The notes under the pieces: generated by a model
Told to the model about the DNA's origin: nothing
Databases searched by the model: none
What the model saw: the letters and a program-made list of their open reading frames with translations, nothing else
Shown: positions 48,257-60,008 of the stretch, piece after piece
Numbering within the stretch: the first letter of the stretch is position 1
Layout: the number at the start of each line of letters is the position of its first letter
Source: Phascolomyces articulosus
Taxonomy: Eukaryota > Mucoromycota > Mucoromycetes > Mucorales > Lichtheimiaceae
Direction of reading: 5' to 3'
Assembly: GCA_025677815.1 (NCBI GenBank)
Contig: JAIXMP010000003.1
Span: forward strand, 1,178,001-1,242,000
DNA: 64,000 nt
Program-made: the position numbers and the translations under genes

Positions 48257-49969
48257 CTATCGGATTTTTAGACTTGATTTTACTTTAGTTCCAAAGCAAC
48301 TGAGTGGATCATTTGTTAAAGCATTAAAGTTCCAATCGTATAAAGTAAAGAAAACAACGCCAATTGAATAATAATACCCGTCCTTATTATCAATAACTAC
48401 AGGACAAGCAAACCCGCGCTTTGTATCAAAAGGAATATCTAATATTAGACATTCATCTTCGGAGCTAACATCTTGGGGTAATAGAGACATATAGGCCACG
48501 CATTGTTTTATATTCCCATCTTCAATTATATCGGCATCAGCAATATGTACTGCTTCATCTTCTCTATTAACCTTGTCTCCGTATTCCAAATATCTTTGCT
48601 TCATATAATGCGTGATACTGAGGCCAAAAAGGTTTTCAATATTGAGGACAATATCTTTTTTATTCTCCTTCTCCATTGTGTGTTTATCCTGGTGTGTTGT
48701 TTGTCTTTTTTCAATGGTGTGCTTGATAGGATATACCTTAACACAATCACAATTAATATACATAATACCGCCCTTTATATTATTGCTACGGATTATATCT
48801 TGAGCAGTGGGTTTCAAGATATTATAAGCATGTTTCCCTGCAGCGCCAGCCCATGAAGGTAAGAACTCGTACTGCGAGATAGTATTGTGCTGACCTAACC
48901 GAGGTTTACCAAAGCACATCACCGAAAGATCTATCGATGCTAAAAGACCATAAAGATTAACCATTCCATCCATCATAGGGCATTCGTAGTCAAACTGATG
49001 GCCAATAAACATGTACTTGTGGTCATTAAGAATATTTACTAATGCAAATACTCTATCTTGCTCAGATGTAACATTACGCGCATGTACATGTCGTAATAAG
49101 TTTGAAGCAGATCCAGGGAACGAATACATTTCTTCCAAAGTATCAACAAGCTGGTATAAAGAAGAACGTCTTCTGGTGCCTTGGACAGATAACATATCAT
49201 CAATTCGCCTGTTGTTATTAAGTGCTCTTATTTGATCCGAAGTAAAATGAACATTTTTGCCGATAAATAGAATCGTGCTAGAATGTATTGCCTCAACATA
49301 TGTCCAAACGGCCTTACACCATTTTGACTGTTGTAAAAGGCGTAAGCAGTGTTTCAGATTGTTATTGAAAAATGTAGGAATGTCGTTATCTTCATCGTCA
49401 ATTACTGTTAAGCGTTCTCCAATATCATATTCTTTTGGACAAAGCTCCATTTCAGGTATTAGAGCTATTGTAAATTGTGCTGAACGATAACGATAATGTA
49501 TATTTGATAGTTCGTATTTTTTTTCTTCGTTTTTGGTGGATGAATCAATACACATTTTGTCGTACCACAGATATTCTACTCCAAAATCCTTGCATAATCG
49601 CTGTAAGATGACTTCAAACTTGACATTTTCAACAGTAGGTCTATTTTTTCCTGTTGATGGATCAGGCGAGTAAGTGATTAAATTGTGCAATCCTCCCTGA
49701 TCTTTACAGGTTGTCTTCTTGTCATCCTGTTGGTAGAGTGTTTCTGAATCGTCTTTTTTATCAGTACGTATAATGCCTCCCGAATATATCGAAGGAGGGT
49801 ATGATATTGCACAGAATTTTATATCGTTTTTATTTGGTGGTGGGGAAATTATCTTCATATCGGTTATTCGAACAAGCGATGGTGGATATGGAGGATTAAA
49901 TTTGGTCTTTGGCCAACCAAAGAGATGCTTAAACAATGGTCGTTGATTGGTATCATATGTTATACACAT
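48257..49969 (-). CDS. HET-domain protein (copy 2)
   Basis: 570 residues, single exon, paralogue of copy 1 in the same orientation. HET motifs are present but more diverged: FCAISYPPSIYSGGI (the usual SYxWG tryptophan is replaced), VEYLWYDKMCIDSS, then IHYRYRSAQFTIALIPEME, and WCKAVWTYVEAIHSS with FIGKNVHFTS. Further shared blocks are HARNVTSEQDRVFALVNIL (HRRTSTKVHDKVYALGNI in copy 1), CFGKPRL and LPSWAGAAGKHA. The C-terminal block DIPFDTKRGFACPVVIDN parallels copy 1. The departures in motif 1 suggest altered or relaxed function. Likely product of tandem duplication. Confidence 0.75.
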   Translation of the reverse strand: MCITYDTNQRPLFKHLFGWPKTKFNPPYPPSLVRITDMKIISPPPNKNDIKFCAISYPPSIYSGGIIRTDKKDDSETLYQQDDKKTTCKDQGGLHNLITYSPDPSTGKNRPTVENVKFEVILQRLCKDFGVEYLWYDKMCIDSSTKNEEKKYELSNIHYRYRSAQFTIALIPEMELCPKEYDIGERLTVIDDEDNDIPTFFNNNLKHCLRLLQQSKWCKAVWTYVEAIHSSTILFIGKNVHFTSDQIRALNNNRRIDDMLSVQGTRRRSSLYQLVDTLEEMYSFPGSASNLLRHVHARNVTSEQDRVFALVNILNDHKYMFIGHQFDYECPMMDGMVNLYGLLASIDLSVMCFGKPRLGQHNTISQYEFLPSWAGAAGKHAYNILKPTAQDIIRSNNIKGGIMYINCDCVKVYPIKHTIEKRQTTHQDKHTMEKENKKDIVLNIENLFGLSITHYMKQRYLEYGDKVNREDEAVHIADADIIEDGNIKQCVAYMSLLPQDVSSEDECLILDIPFDTKRGFACPVVIDNKDGYYYSIGVVFFTLYDWNFNALTNDPLSCFGTKVKSSLKIR

Positions 49970-52221
49970 CTTTGTTCAATCTGAACTTGATTTAAGTTAT
50001 TATAGTTATTATTAGTAGCTCTTATTTAACATAAAATTTAAATACATTTAGTAAAAAGAAAAATAAAGCACCTTTCTTCCTTGGTATTATTTTGTTAGCA
50101 ATAAAGAAGAAAATTTTAAAAAGATTGTTAATTTTTTCTTTTTTCTTTTTTGGTGTTGCATTATTGTTGATGGTTTCACGGCAGATTGCAGCAACATTGT
50201 TTGTGTTTATTGCTGCGCCGTAGGTATTAAGCTTTAGGCAAAAAAATGGGTATCACCTTCTTCCTTTAATATTATATGCTGCTATTTCGTCTCAGAGATT
50301 ATTATACATATACTCTGTCATTTACTGGATGTCTTCATACATTCTTTTTTCACTGCTCTCTGTTTCATCCGTCGCGTTATATTTATTTTTAGTGATATAA
50401 AATTTAAGAAATTTTTATAATAGTATAGGGACTGGGGCACTTCATAGTATTTGCTATATATATTGGTTCACTGAAAAAGATGATGGTAAATAGATAGAGC
50501 TAATTAAATAAGACATAATGTATTATTTACCGCACTAAGTATATCAAGAGGATATTATACCGCATATTAGATAATAACTTTATTAAAATCATGCTACTGC
50601 GTGGTGTGAGGTATGCTAATTATTGGCCAGGTACGCTTCATCAGTGATACTTCTCTCAAAAAAAAAAAAACTATACTATACTATATATATCAAGGATTCA
50701 AATCAAGAAGGGAATGTATGTAGTAATTGTTGGTGTATCGTATGATACTCTATTCTTCAATCAGAATTGATGAGTGTTACTGATGATAAATACTATATAA
50801 CTACAAATGAGAGCTAGTTGAGAAAGTTGGTTGAATAAGTTGCACAACAAATACAACCCTTTTTAGAACATCTTCGGAGAAAAAAAAGACGCCATCGTAA
50901 TTGATACTTACATATAAAGTTAGCCATCGTATATTAATTTTTTCAATACTTTCTTCTTTTAAAAGACTGTCAAATTTCGATACTTTACCAACAAATTCAT
51001 AGAATCACACATTGATATAGTTAGTATACTATCAGTGTTAGCCATCATTGCCACTCATAATTAAATAACAGCAGTACTCTTTTTCTTACCCGTGATGTAA
51101 CAACAATGTGGTGCGTATATATTTTCCCTTGAGGTCACTTTACACACTCTTCTAACTCAACTATTCCACATAAGGACACATGCATGCTAGTACGTATTTA
51201 TTGCAACATATTTACATTGTACTACTGCATTTTCGTTTATTGTTGCTTGTGCCTAAGGATCTATATTTGTTCCCGCCGTAAGAACAAAGTACGATACTTG
51301 TTACCAGAAATCTTATTACTAGTACTACCGCTGATGATATAAACGATCTACCTGAATTCAGTTAGAGCGGATATTAATGATTGGTTGGTTGTCTATTATT
51401 TGGATAAATTTTTCTAGTATTGTAAAAATAAATCATTAATTGTAATCTATTTGGAGGGTTACTGCCTATTTATGAAATTTTCTTTTTGAATTATTCAGAT
51501 TTTATGTATTTTATAAAATGATGTATATTAGTAATCATATTATTTACCCTTTCTATGAATGGTTCAATTAGAGAGGAATTACAATAAAGTATATATTTCC
51601 TTGGAAGATCTCGACGTGTATGACGTACAGTAAAGCAAAGGGACTTACAAAGCCCATCTGACTACATGTATCTTGTAACACCTTGCACGATCAAATAACA
51701 AGGTTTTCTTTGTATCCTGAATTTTTGCCTGTTTTCTGTCATCTTCCATCCGAGCTTAATTGCTTTATGACATTTGCACGCATAACAATTACCATATTTA
51801 TATTAGATCATGTACAATAGCTTATTTTTTCAGAAAAAAAAACCCACATACAGAGAAATATAACCTCAATCAATTTAAACATAAATTATACTAAACAAGC
51901 TTAATGATTTTATAATAGTGTATCAATTATTGATAACTTTCTATACATGTATTGTATATCATGTTTACTTGTTTATAATAACATTCTCTTCGAGTAATAA
52001 GCTATTTTATTAGTGAATATAAATGCGGAAATAATTATTCTTTTATAGCAGAGAAGAAAAGAAGAATACATGTTGTGTTACATTATGTAAATGTTGAAAT
52101 ACATATGTGAATTCTGATAGATAAAAGAAATAGAGTATTATTGACATTCGTTATAAAAAGAGAGTTTCGGTAACATTTTTTTTACAAGTTAAACGACTGA
52201 AACCTTTTCTTCTTTCGAATC
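49970..52221. other. 2.25-kb gene-poor region
   Basis: AT-rich, no ORF over 60 codons recognised and no RNA gene. First 300 bp are presumably the HET copy 2 promoter. A TATA box for the CAP gene lies at the right end. Confidence 0.55.
52152..52160 (+). promoter_or_regulatory. TATA box of the CAP/PR-1 gene
   Basis: TATAAAAAG about 65-70 bp upstream of the ATG at 52222. Confidence 0.5.
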
Positions 52222-52808
52222 ATGCGCCCCATTCCTTTCATTTTTACAATCCTTTTATTAGGCTTGATTCAAGTCGCTCAAGCTATTTCCAAAGTTACTG
52301 CAAAGAATGCATTAAATATTCATAACAAGTATCGTGCCTTGCATGGCGTCCCTGCTCTTCAATGGAATACTACGTTGGAAAAATATGCCCAAAATTACTC
52401 AAAAAATTGTGAATTCAAGCATAGTGGTGTAATGACATAAACTCTTTAATAGTCTTTTATTATATACAGATTATTACCATAATATGTTCTTTTTTTAATC
52501 AACTGCTGTTACTTTTTGTTATAAAAATTTAGGGACCTTATGGTGAGAACCTTGGTTGGGGTTATGCTAAACTTCCTGATTCTATTGATGCTTGGTATAA
52601 CGAGGAAGGAAACTATGATTACAACAACCCTGCTTTTACGGCTGGTCACTTTACCGCTATGGTTTGGAAATCAACTACTCAACTTGGCTGTGGTATCAAG
52701 TCATGCGACAATGGAGCCCATTTCTACATTTGCAACTATTATCCTCCTGGAAACATGATGGGTGATAACTTTGCTTACTTTAAAGAAAATGTTTTACCTC
52801 CCAAATAA
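52222..52808 (+). CDS. secreted CAP-superfamily (PR-1/SCP) protein
   Basis: Exons 52222-52428 and 52533-52808; 160 residues, the usual size of a bare CAP domain. Signal peptide at residues 1-20 (FIFTILLLGLIQVAQA). CAP signatures: NIHNKYRALHGVPALQW, GPYGENLGWGY, HFTAMVWKSTTQLGCGIK (CAP1-type) and FYICNYYPPGNM (CAP2-type). The cavity histidines (HFTAM and CEFKH) and glutamate (GEN) are present. Four cysteines (CEFKH, GCGI, SCDNG, ICNYY) fit two disulfides. Fungal relatives (yeast Pry proteins) bind sterols and lipids in the extracellular space; the same is inferred here. The intron lies between KHSG and GPYGEN. Confidence 0.88.
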
Positions 52809-53185
52809 TTTAGTTAAATGGTGCTATTTCCAACTGTAGAAGAATGCTCCCTATACATTATATCTACGTTTTACAGGTCCTTTTTTTTTATTAGCAATAT
52901 ATAATTACTTAATAAAATCATTTCTTGTATTTTGGCACTTAAGATCTCTGTAAGAGTACATCCAATTGGAAACCACACAAGTATATAATAACAAATACCA
53001 TAAAAGTTAAAAAATAGAAACTATATATGTATCTGTGTGTTATTTATATAATAAAATGTAAAACTACTTTGACAACAACAATATTATTTACTACTACTGC
53101 AATATATATTGGTACATAAAAAAATAACAAGCTATCGTTGATAATCACAACAGCAAATATATATATATATATATATATATAATAT
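52809..53185. other. intergenic between convergent genes, with (AT)n run
   Basis: 377 bp of shared 3' flanks. An AT dinucleotide run lies at about 53157-53180, next to the trehalase stop codon. Confidence 0.7.
53157..53180. repeat. (AT)n microsatellite
   Basis: AT dinucleotide run just beyond the trehalase stop codon. Confidence 0.9.
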
Positions 53186-55414
53186 TTAAACAGGAAATAT
53201 CAAATCCGCCGGATCCATACAATCAGGGGATATAAGACCTGAAAATGTATCGAAGACCCAAAGAGAGATACCATTAGTCCAACCAAAACCCGCTTGGACA
53301 ACGTACTCACCACCACCCCCTGCGTCGCCAATTTCTTCAACATCAAACTTTTCAAACATATGTCCGGTATCTGTTTGATTATCCAATTGCTGTAACAAAC
53401 CAGGAACCGATCCACCCGTTTTGAACCAAGAGCAATAAGCTGAAGCAACAAAACGCTGTGCTAAGGTATAAGCCAATCCAGCAATACTATCATCTTGTTG
53501 ATGCTTTAACCAAGAATCCACATTCAACATGGCTTTCATGGCAATATATTGAAGTGGTGGCCAACCATTGGGTAAATCCCACTGTAACGTCGTATTAAAT
53601 TCAGAGGTGGTTAAAATACCAGGATAGGATTCCAAATAATGACGTGTCTTATCGAATACACGTTCCAAGGTCTTTGGATTATGTTTAATCTTGTTGGGCA
53701 CAGCACCTAACCAGAATGGATATAAACTTGCAGGTGTAAAATCCTTATCCAGTTCTTGACTTGTCACATTATAGTCAAAAAAGGAAGCTAATTCTTCATC
53801 CCAAAAGAGATCCTGGAAAGCTTCTAATCGTTTGGCAGCTTGACGCTTATAATATTTTGTCTTGCGTTGTTTGTTGGATCCATCACATGCCTTGTGCCAT
53901 TCAGCTAATGTCGATTCCATTCCCCATAATAAAGCATTTAAATCAATGGGTACAATGTTGCGTGTATTTAACGATCTTAAGATTTGAAGTGGATCGTCAG
54001 GATTGTTGACTTTTTCCTTGGTCCATCGACTCGAGAAATCAAAACCAGATTCAGCACCGGTACTAAGATCGGCATAAAGTGCAGGAATTTGTTCATCAGG
54101 AGAAGTAAAGTTCGCCAACGTCGCGGTTTCATAATCTTCACGGTAGGATTCGGGCCGTGGTGAATCGTTAACCACATCGTAATGATTCAACACGTGACCT
54201 TCCACTTCAATACTCTTGTTTCGCATCCAAAACTCATACTCCTTGTCTAATGTTGGTAAAGCCTCCTTGAGAAATTCTTGATCTCCTGTTACTTCATAAT
54301 ATGCCTTGATCATTTCAATTAGGAAAGGTGGTTGAGATCGGTTAAGATAGTAGATCCGCGCACCATTTGCTAAATATTTTAGTATATATTACAATAAATA
54401 AATACGAACGAGTTGTTATTATTATTTTACTCCTTCTTTCTACCCATGTAAATAAACTAAAAAAGAAGCTGGCAAGTAAATTTTAAACTTACGAATAAAG
54501 CCATATTCTTCGACATAATCTAAAAAGTTGAGTAACATGTCCTTGGCAACGTCGTATAATTCACTGAGTAATAGACCTCGGATAACAAAGTAACTATCCC
54601 TGTAAAATATAACAATCGTATCCCACGATGATGATAATGAAATCATATTGATGTTATATATTATGAATATGTGAAGAAAATAGAATCAATTTATCAACAA
54701 ATTTCAATAAATAATATGACGTACCAATAATAGAATTCTCTAAATCTACCACCAGGAACAACAAAAGGTCTCTTGACTGGAAGTGTCGATGTAGCACAAC
54801 CTTCACAAAGGAATGACGTATCAAATTCAAATGTCAATTTAGCCCAATATTGATGTACTTGAGTAGCCCAACCACGATATTTAGGATCTTCTATTTTATC
54901 CAATAAAGAAATATCGTCACTGATAGTATAATTGACGGATTTAACTTCAGTTCCTTCTTCCAAAAAGTTGTCATCGACAAAGGCACGAATGGCATCTGCA
55001 GATGGATTTTCCCCTAATTCTTCAAATGCTGCTAACACTTGTTCTACAGGCTTGGACGTAGGCTGTTATATATAATAATAATAATGAGTTGTTATGATGA
55101 TGGTGGCTAATCATTAATTTTGGTTGTTGGTAAATTTTAATAACGTCATCCTATCCAATGTTCTATAATATACATACCTTGTCAACAAATGTTTTGGAAT
55201 CAGGATAAAGTGAAGCAAGCTGAACTGTCTTTAATAAAGGGCTTTCACAATAAATGGGTGAATCGCAACGTTTGGGAGAAGTGACTTGACCATCATCTTG
55301 TTTTTCTTGAGCATGGGTTATACCAGCACCCAAAGATAAAATCGCTAGTAGGAAAATGAAAAGTATACTAGTATTACTCGTACTATGACGATGATGGTTG
55401 TTCAATTTCAACAT
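53186..55414 (-). CDS. secreted alpha,alpha-trehalase, GH37
   Basis: Hydrolyses trehalose to two glucose, probably outside the cell or at the wall. Exons (high to low) 55414-55178, 55062-54725, 54599-54493, 54369-53186; 621 residues. A hydrophobic secretion signal lies at about 17-35 (LFIFLLAILSLGAGITHAQ). GH37 signature 1, PGGRFREFYYWDSY (about 183-196), spans an intron; signature 2, QWDLPNGWPP, is at about 488. The catalytic acid Asp sits in AESGFDFSSRW (about 337) and the catalytic base Glu in GGGGEYVVQ (about 580), so it should be active. Length and signal resemble animal TREH and bacterial periplasmic TreA rather than cytosolic yeast Nth1 (no Ca-binding N-terminus). Confidence 0.94.
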
Positions 55415-56657
55415 TCAAGAAGGGTCGTAGTTAATAAAAAGTAATAATAATAATAATAATACAAACAAACAAGAAGATGAAAGGAAAAAAGAACAAGTGA
55501 GGTGTTTTTTCTTGGTAAACAAAAAGGGTGTTTATATATGGTTGTTATGCCTCTGATGCGGGATCAGGTTACACAAACTGAATGCTTGGGAAAAGAAAAC
55601 GAGAATTGCAGGACAACGCACTTCCCTTGGCGGAAAACTGTTCGACGAGATTTTCTTCGTTTAGAAAATTTTTGCCACCTTTTTCTACTTTTTCTTCAGA
55701 AACCTTATCGTTTTCCTCCCTTCCAATAATACTTTTAATAATAACCGTCTCCTTAAAGCTATTCTCAAAATTATACTCTAAAGATTATATTACTCTTTAT
55801 TAGTAATATTAGTAAGTGATAATTAAAAGAAAAAGAAGTTGTAGTAGTCTATGGTCATTACTATGTTTGAATTGGGATAAATGTACTTGGGAATAATAAT
55901 TTATGTAATTCAAGTTAAAGAAGGAAGAAAGAAAGAAAGAAGAAGCTGAGCCTTTCCAATAACTTCTTTAGTTGCGTTCATTTCCGAGCTTGCAGCATGT
56001 AATATGTACATATTAACTCAGGTTAAAGCTGCATATAGAACCATTCCCCCAATAATAAAACGCTTTCTTTACATGAAAACAAAATATTTATGCACATAAT
56101 CATACATTGATTGATTTATCGTCATTTATGACTTATTTTATAAATGTCCAGCTAGTTCTTGTACTTATATGAATATTTATATGATAAAAAAAACGTAAAG
56201 AGATCATTCTTTTTATAATATATAACGCGAGTAATCCTTCTTGTTTCACCTACATATTCTCATTTTTCCTCTTTCTTCTTGTGGTTGTTTTCGCATGTCC
56301 TCATGATCATGTATATTTTTGTTGACTAAACGGTAATAGAAGTAGTTGTAGTAATAATATTTAACAACAGATAGAACATGGTCTTAATAATCATGCGTTC
56401 TATCCATTATGTATTAGCCCTGTAGTACTCTACCTTAAAAGGATATGGGATAGAAGGGAAACTACTACAATTAAGGAAATCAACTTTCTTTCCGCCTCTC
56501 TTCCCAGGCCGGGAAAAATAAAACGTGGGATAAAAAAAATAACATTGAGATTAATATATATACATATTGTTTTGTGTAGGTTATTTTATAATGTTTTACT
56601 ATTAGTATTATTTATTATTATGATATTTTTTTTTATCAATCGAAAAAATACGTATTT
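55415..56657. other. intergenic
   Basis: Promoter of the trehalase gene at the left, 3' flank of the poly-Q gene at the right. Small frames at 55502-55803 have no support. GAAA-rich patch at 55920-55945. Nothing else recognised. Confidence 0.6.
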
Positions 56658-58337
56658 TTAACATAATTGACCATGTGCAAAACAACGAGGACCAGAATAA
56701 CCAACAAACCCAAGGTATTGAAGATCGATATTATCCGCTTCAAATTCGGATCGAAGTAATTTGACAAGTATATATTTTGCAGATCTATATAAAGAATTTT
56801 CAGTATCATCATTCATTGTCCCAGATTCCCGTTGTGTTACTCTGGATCAACTTACCTATCGTCAATCGGAATAACCATTTGTTTTTCTTTAGAAAGTGTA
56901 AACCATGCAATAGGATCTACCCCATCATCATCTGGAATATTATATTGTGATTTATGAGCCATATAATGTTCAAAATCTTCTCTAGTAAATTGATCAAATA
57001 CTCGCGAACCTATTATTATGATAAATAAAATATGAATTCCTTGGCGAAATAGATCCAGTTTACACGTAAAATCTCTTATGCATAAAAAAATACAGACAAA
57101 AAACCTCCCTAAGTTTTTTCTATATATAAAAAAATAAAAGCCACCTACGTTCTACATCAATAGGATGCCGAGACATAAATATAACACCATCTTTACCTAT
57201 ATTGAAAAGTGAATATTATATTTTTAATGGGTTTTTTTTTGAATAAAAAACGGGAGTCAACTGGAATATTAATAATAATACTTACAAGGAGCCGTAAATC
57301 TGGTTGCCATTAATAAAAAAAAACGGAGGATGAATAAGGAATCGTGCAGTAAATACAAAAACAAATATGCAAGACTTACCCGTATTGAGGAGATTTGATG
57401 ACAATATGAGTTACCACGCAGCTCTTATCAGTTATTATCCCACTTTGAGCATAACCATTGTAACGTAATAGTATGTTGACTGCACCACTTCTACCAGAAC
57501 TATTAAAAATAACAATAATTTACTTAATATATCAATTTTTTTCTAAAAAAAAAGTTTAAAAATCCTCCATTTTACCAATAAACTGAACAATCATTTCGTA
57601 AAACATTTTCAACACCATAGGATGAACTAAAAAAATATAGGCAGAGGAGTTACGTCAATGTTTCAATCGCCGATCTTTTCATTATGCATAAACTTTATTG
57701 TTTTATATTTTTTTTTTTTTGTTTGCTTGATCACGACATCTTACCTATACTGACCACCATCATCCACTGTCACTTCAAATTCAAGTTCCATATAACTATT
57801 ACCATTAATTTTACGTCGAGATGATTGTAATGGCATACCACATACTTCATTTAAATCTACAGCTTTTTCCCCTGGTATGCAATTATGATTATAATTGTTG
57901 TTATTGTTTATATTGTTATTATTATATCGTTGAATATATCGATTATAACGATTCATATCAACAAAATAATCTTGCTGTGGTGGTTGTTGTGGCTGTTGCT
58001 GCTGCTGCTGTTGTTGTTGTTGTTGCTGTTGTTGATCTCCAGAACTAATAAAAGAAGAATTTGCTGATTGTGGATTAAAACGCCTTAATCTTGGAATACG
58101 AGGTGGATGGCGTAGTGCTCGCTCCCGTAATAACGTGGATGTTCTTGAATAAGTATTATTCATTGGAGGTGGAAGTTGTGTTGGAGGAGGAGGTAGAGGT
58201 GGAGGAGATAATTGATGAAAACCATCGCCACTACTACCATTATTAAATACTGGATCCACCATGACAGGTGATAATGGTAATGTTTCGTCTATTCCTGCTC
58301 CTTCATGAAGGTGGGGTGGTGATACCGCTGGTGACAT
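56658..58337 (-). CDS. poly-Q protein with conserved C-terminal beta-sandwich (DOC/discoidin-like) domain
   Basis: Exons (high to low) 58337-57745, 57626-57576, 57499-57380, 57299-57286 (14-nt microexon), 57196-57149, 57009-56856, 56784-56658; the sum closes in frame at 368 residues. The N-terminal 190 residues are disordered: Pro-rich runs, a basic PPRIPRLRRF stretch, a glutamine tract (CAG/CAA) and an Asn-rich stretch. The remaining ~180 residues look like one folded domain: YSSSYGVENVLRNDCSVYC, VVTHIVIKSPQYGFTAPC, VFDQFTREDFEHYM, AKYILVKLLRSE and LQYLGFVGYSGPR. The alternating strands and the ending recall galactose-binding-like (APC10/F5-8C) folds, but I cannot name the family. An in-frame ATG at 58400 is possible; 58337 has the better context. 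Confidence 0.72.
57992..58034. repeat. CTG/TTG trinucleotide repeat encoding poly-Gln
   Basis: Mixed CAG/CAA (minus strand) run coding 13-14 glutamines within the poly-Q protein. Interrupted codons suggest selection on the protein rather than a pure slipping repeat. Confidence 0.85.
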
Positions 58338-58786
58338 TTTTGTTGCTCTCGTTTGGATCAAAGAATAGAATATTGTAAATAAATAATGAAATGAAAACAA
58401 TCACACCATGAATTTTTATAGGTGGCTTTTGTTGTGTATGATTATATTGATAAATATTAAATATGTATTGAAAAGGGTTGCTTGTGGTAAGGTTTGAGAG
58501 GAGAAGGAAAAAGAAAAGAGATATATAGTTTAGACGAGGGACTTTGGATATTGTTGAACGAGGACTGGAAAAAGAAGAGCCAAAAGTGACTTTGAAAAAA
58601 AAAGATGTATACACAAAAAATGCACCGAAACCCAATATAAACCCCCCCCCCTTTCTCTCTCTCTCTCTACACATACACTTCTCCTCCCTCCTACTTTCAA
58701 TCCATCGATAACATAGAGATTACACTATGATTATGATTATCATACATAAACAACCTTCATATATCTAAAATTCTATATTGTTGTTT
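58338..58786. other. promoter/leader of the poly-Q gene and 3' flank of chorismate mutase
   Basis: 449 bp with a CT-repeat tract at about 58651-58668. A C-run lies at 58643-58651. No gene. Confidence 0.6.
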
Positions 58787-60008
58787 TTATTCAGATTTGA
58801 TATAAGCAAGTCCGCGAACAATTAAATAATCCACTTCAACTTCCTTTGTTAAGGGAATAACCCATCGTTCGTACAAATCAACAACTAATTGTACAGGAAT
58901 TCTTAAATGTGTATTGGTACCTTCTTGCTCTTGATCCAATGTTTGACCATAAACTAATGCTTTACGACGTAATCGTTCCAATAATTTCTTTTCCACTGTA
59001 CGGTTGGTAAGTAATTCATTAATTGCTTCTCGATCATTATTTCTGGCAAGACGTGCGTATTCTTCGGGATCGGATCGGAACTTGCTTTCCGCAATGAATT
59101 TACCTATTACAAACAAATATATTAATATTTTTCAAGATATTTTCCATGAATCCATCTTTTCCATTTTCTAAATAATTATGATAAAGAACAACAACAACAA
59201 CAAATAATAATAATAATAATAATAAACATTTACCATAATGAATACGACGACTTAAAGCTTGAAGACATTCAATATCTCGGGTTGCAGAACTACCATAATT
59301 GGCATCATCTCTATCCTGACAAATCTCGGGAACAATAGATCTGGTATAAATTTCCATAATCTTTCCATTGATATTAATGTCATTTGGGAACAGGAATTTT
59401 GGATATTCTAATGGTGGTAGGATAGGATCAGGCAAAGGAGACGTAAATGCATATTCATCTGGACTATTAATATAAGGTTTTTGTTTGTAAGTAAAATTAT
59501 GAATCTCTCCCCATTTTTCCCCTTCTTTCTTTCACATTAGCCAATTTATTATATATACCTTGTATATCTTCGTACTTTGGCTATATTCATTTGAATTTAT
59601 TATGGTTATTATTGTCAAAGAGCAGGTTCAATACGAATTAATATGAATTAAATGGTTTGACAACATAAAAAAAATACTAGTCTTCTCTCCTTACCATGAA
59701 CTTTTTCTGTTTCCCATAAAAAGTACTCAAGGAAACTTCGATCGCCTGTAGCTCCATTAAATTCTAAAGCACCTGGATTATAAATGCCCTTGTTGAATGC
59801 AAACTGTGATCGTTCAATCAAGGCTAAATACAATTATGAATATATATTAACTCATCTTTTTCACCAGTTTCAAAATAAAAGCCTTTCTCTCATGACAAAT
59901 AAAAAGATCTAACGAGTAATATTTACCGAAAATAATGGTATCCTCGAGGCGAATTAAGGTGCTACGAAGTTTATCAAGGGAAAAAGGATCGTCTGTGAAA
60001 TTGCTCAT
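58787..60008 (-). CDS. ARO7: chorismate mutase (AroQ, yeast Aro7 type)
   Basis: Converts chorismate to prephenate for Phe and Tyr synthesis. Exons (high to low) 60008-59927, 59823-59695, 59580-59559 (22-nt microexon), 59463-59234, 59103-58787; 259 residues, like the 256 of yeast Aro7. Conserved blocks: [19 protein letters not shown] (N-terminal active-site helix), [32 protein letters not shown] and FIAESKF (catalytic and allosteric arginine/lysine region), and [13 protein letters not shown] at the C-terminus. The microexon encodes AKVRRYT and is needed to join the flanking exons in frame. The ATG at 60008 matches the usual cytosolic start. An in-frame ATG at 60077 would add a hydrophobic, signal-like extension. 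A Gcn4/CPC1-type site lies upstream. Confidence 0.93.
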
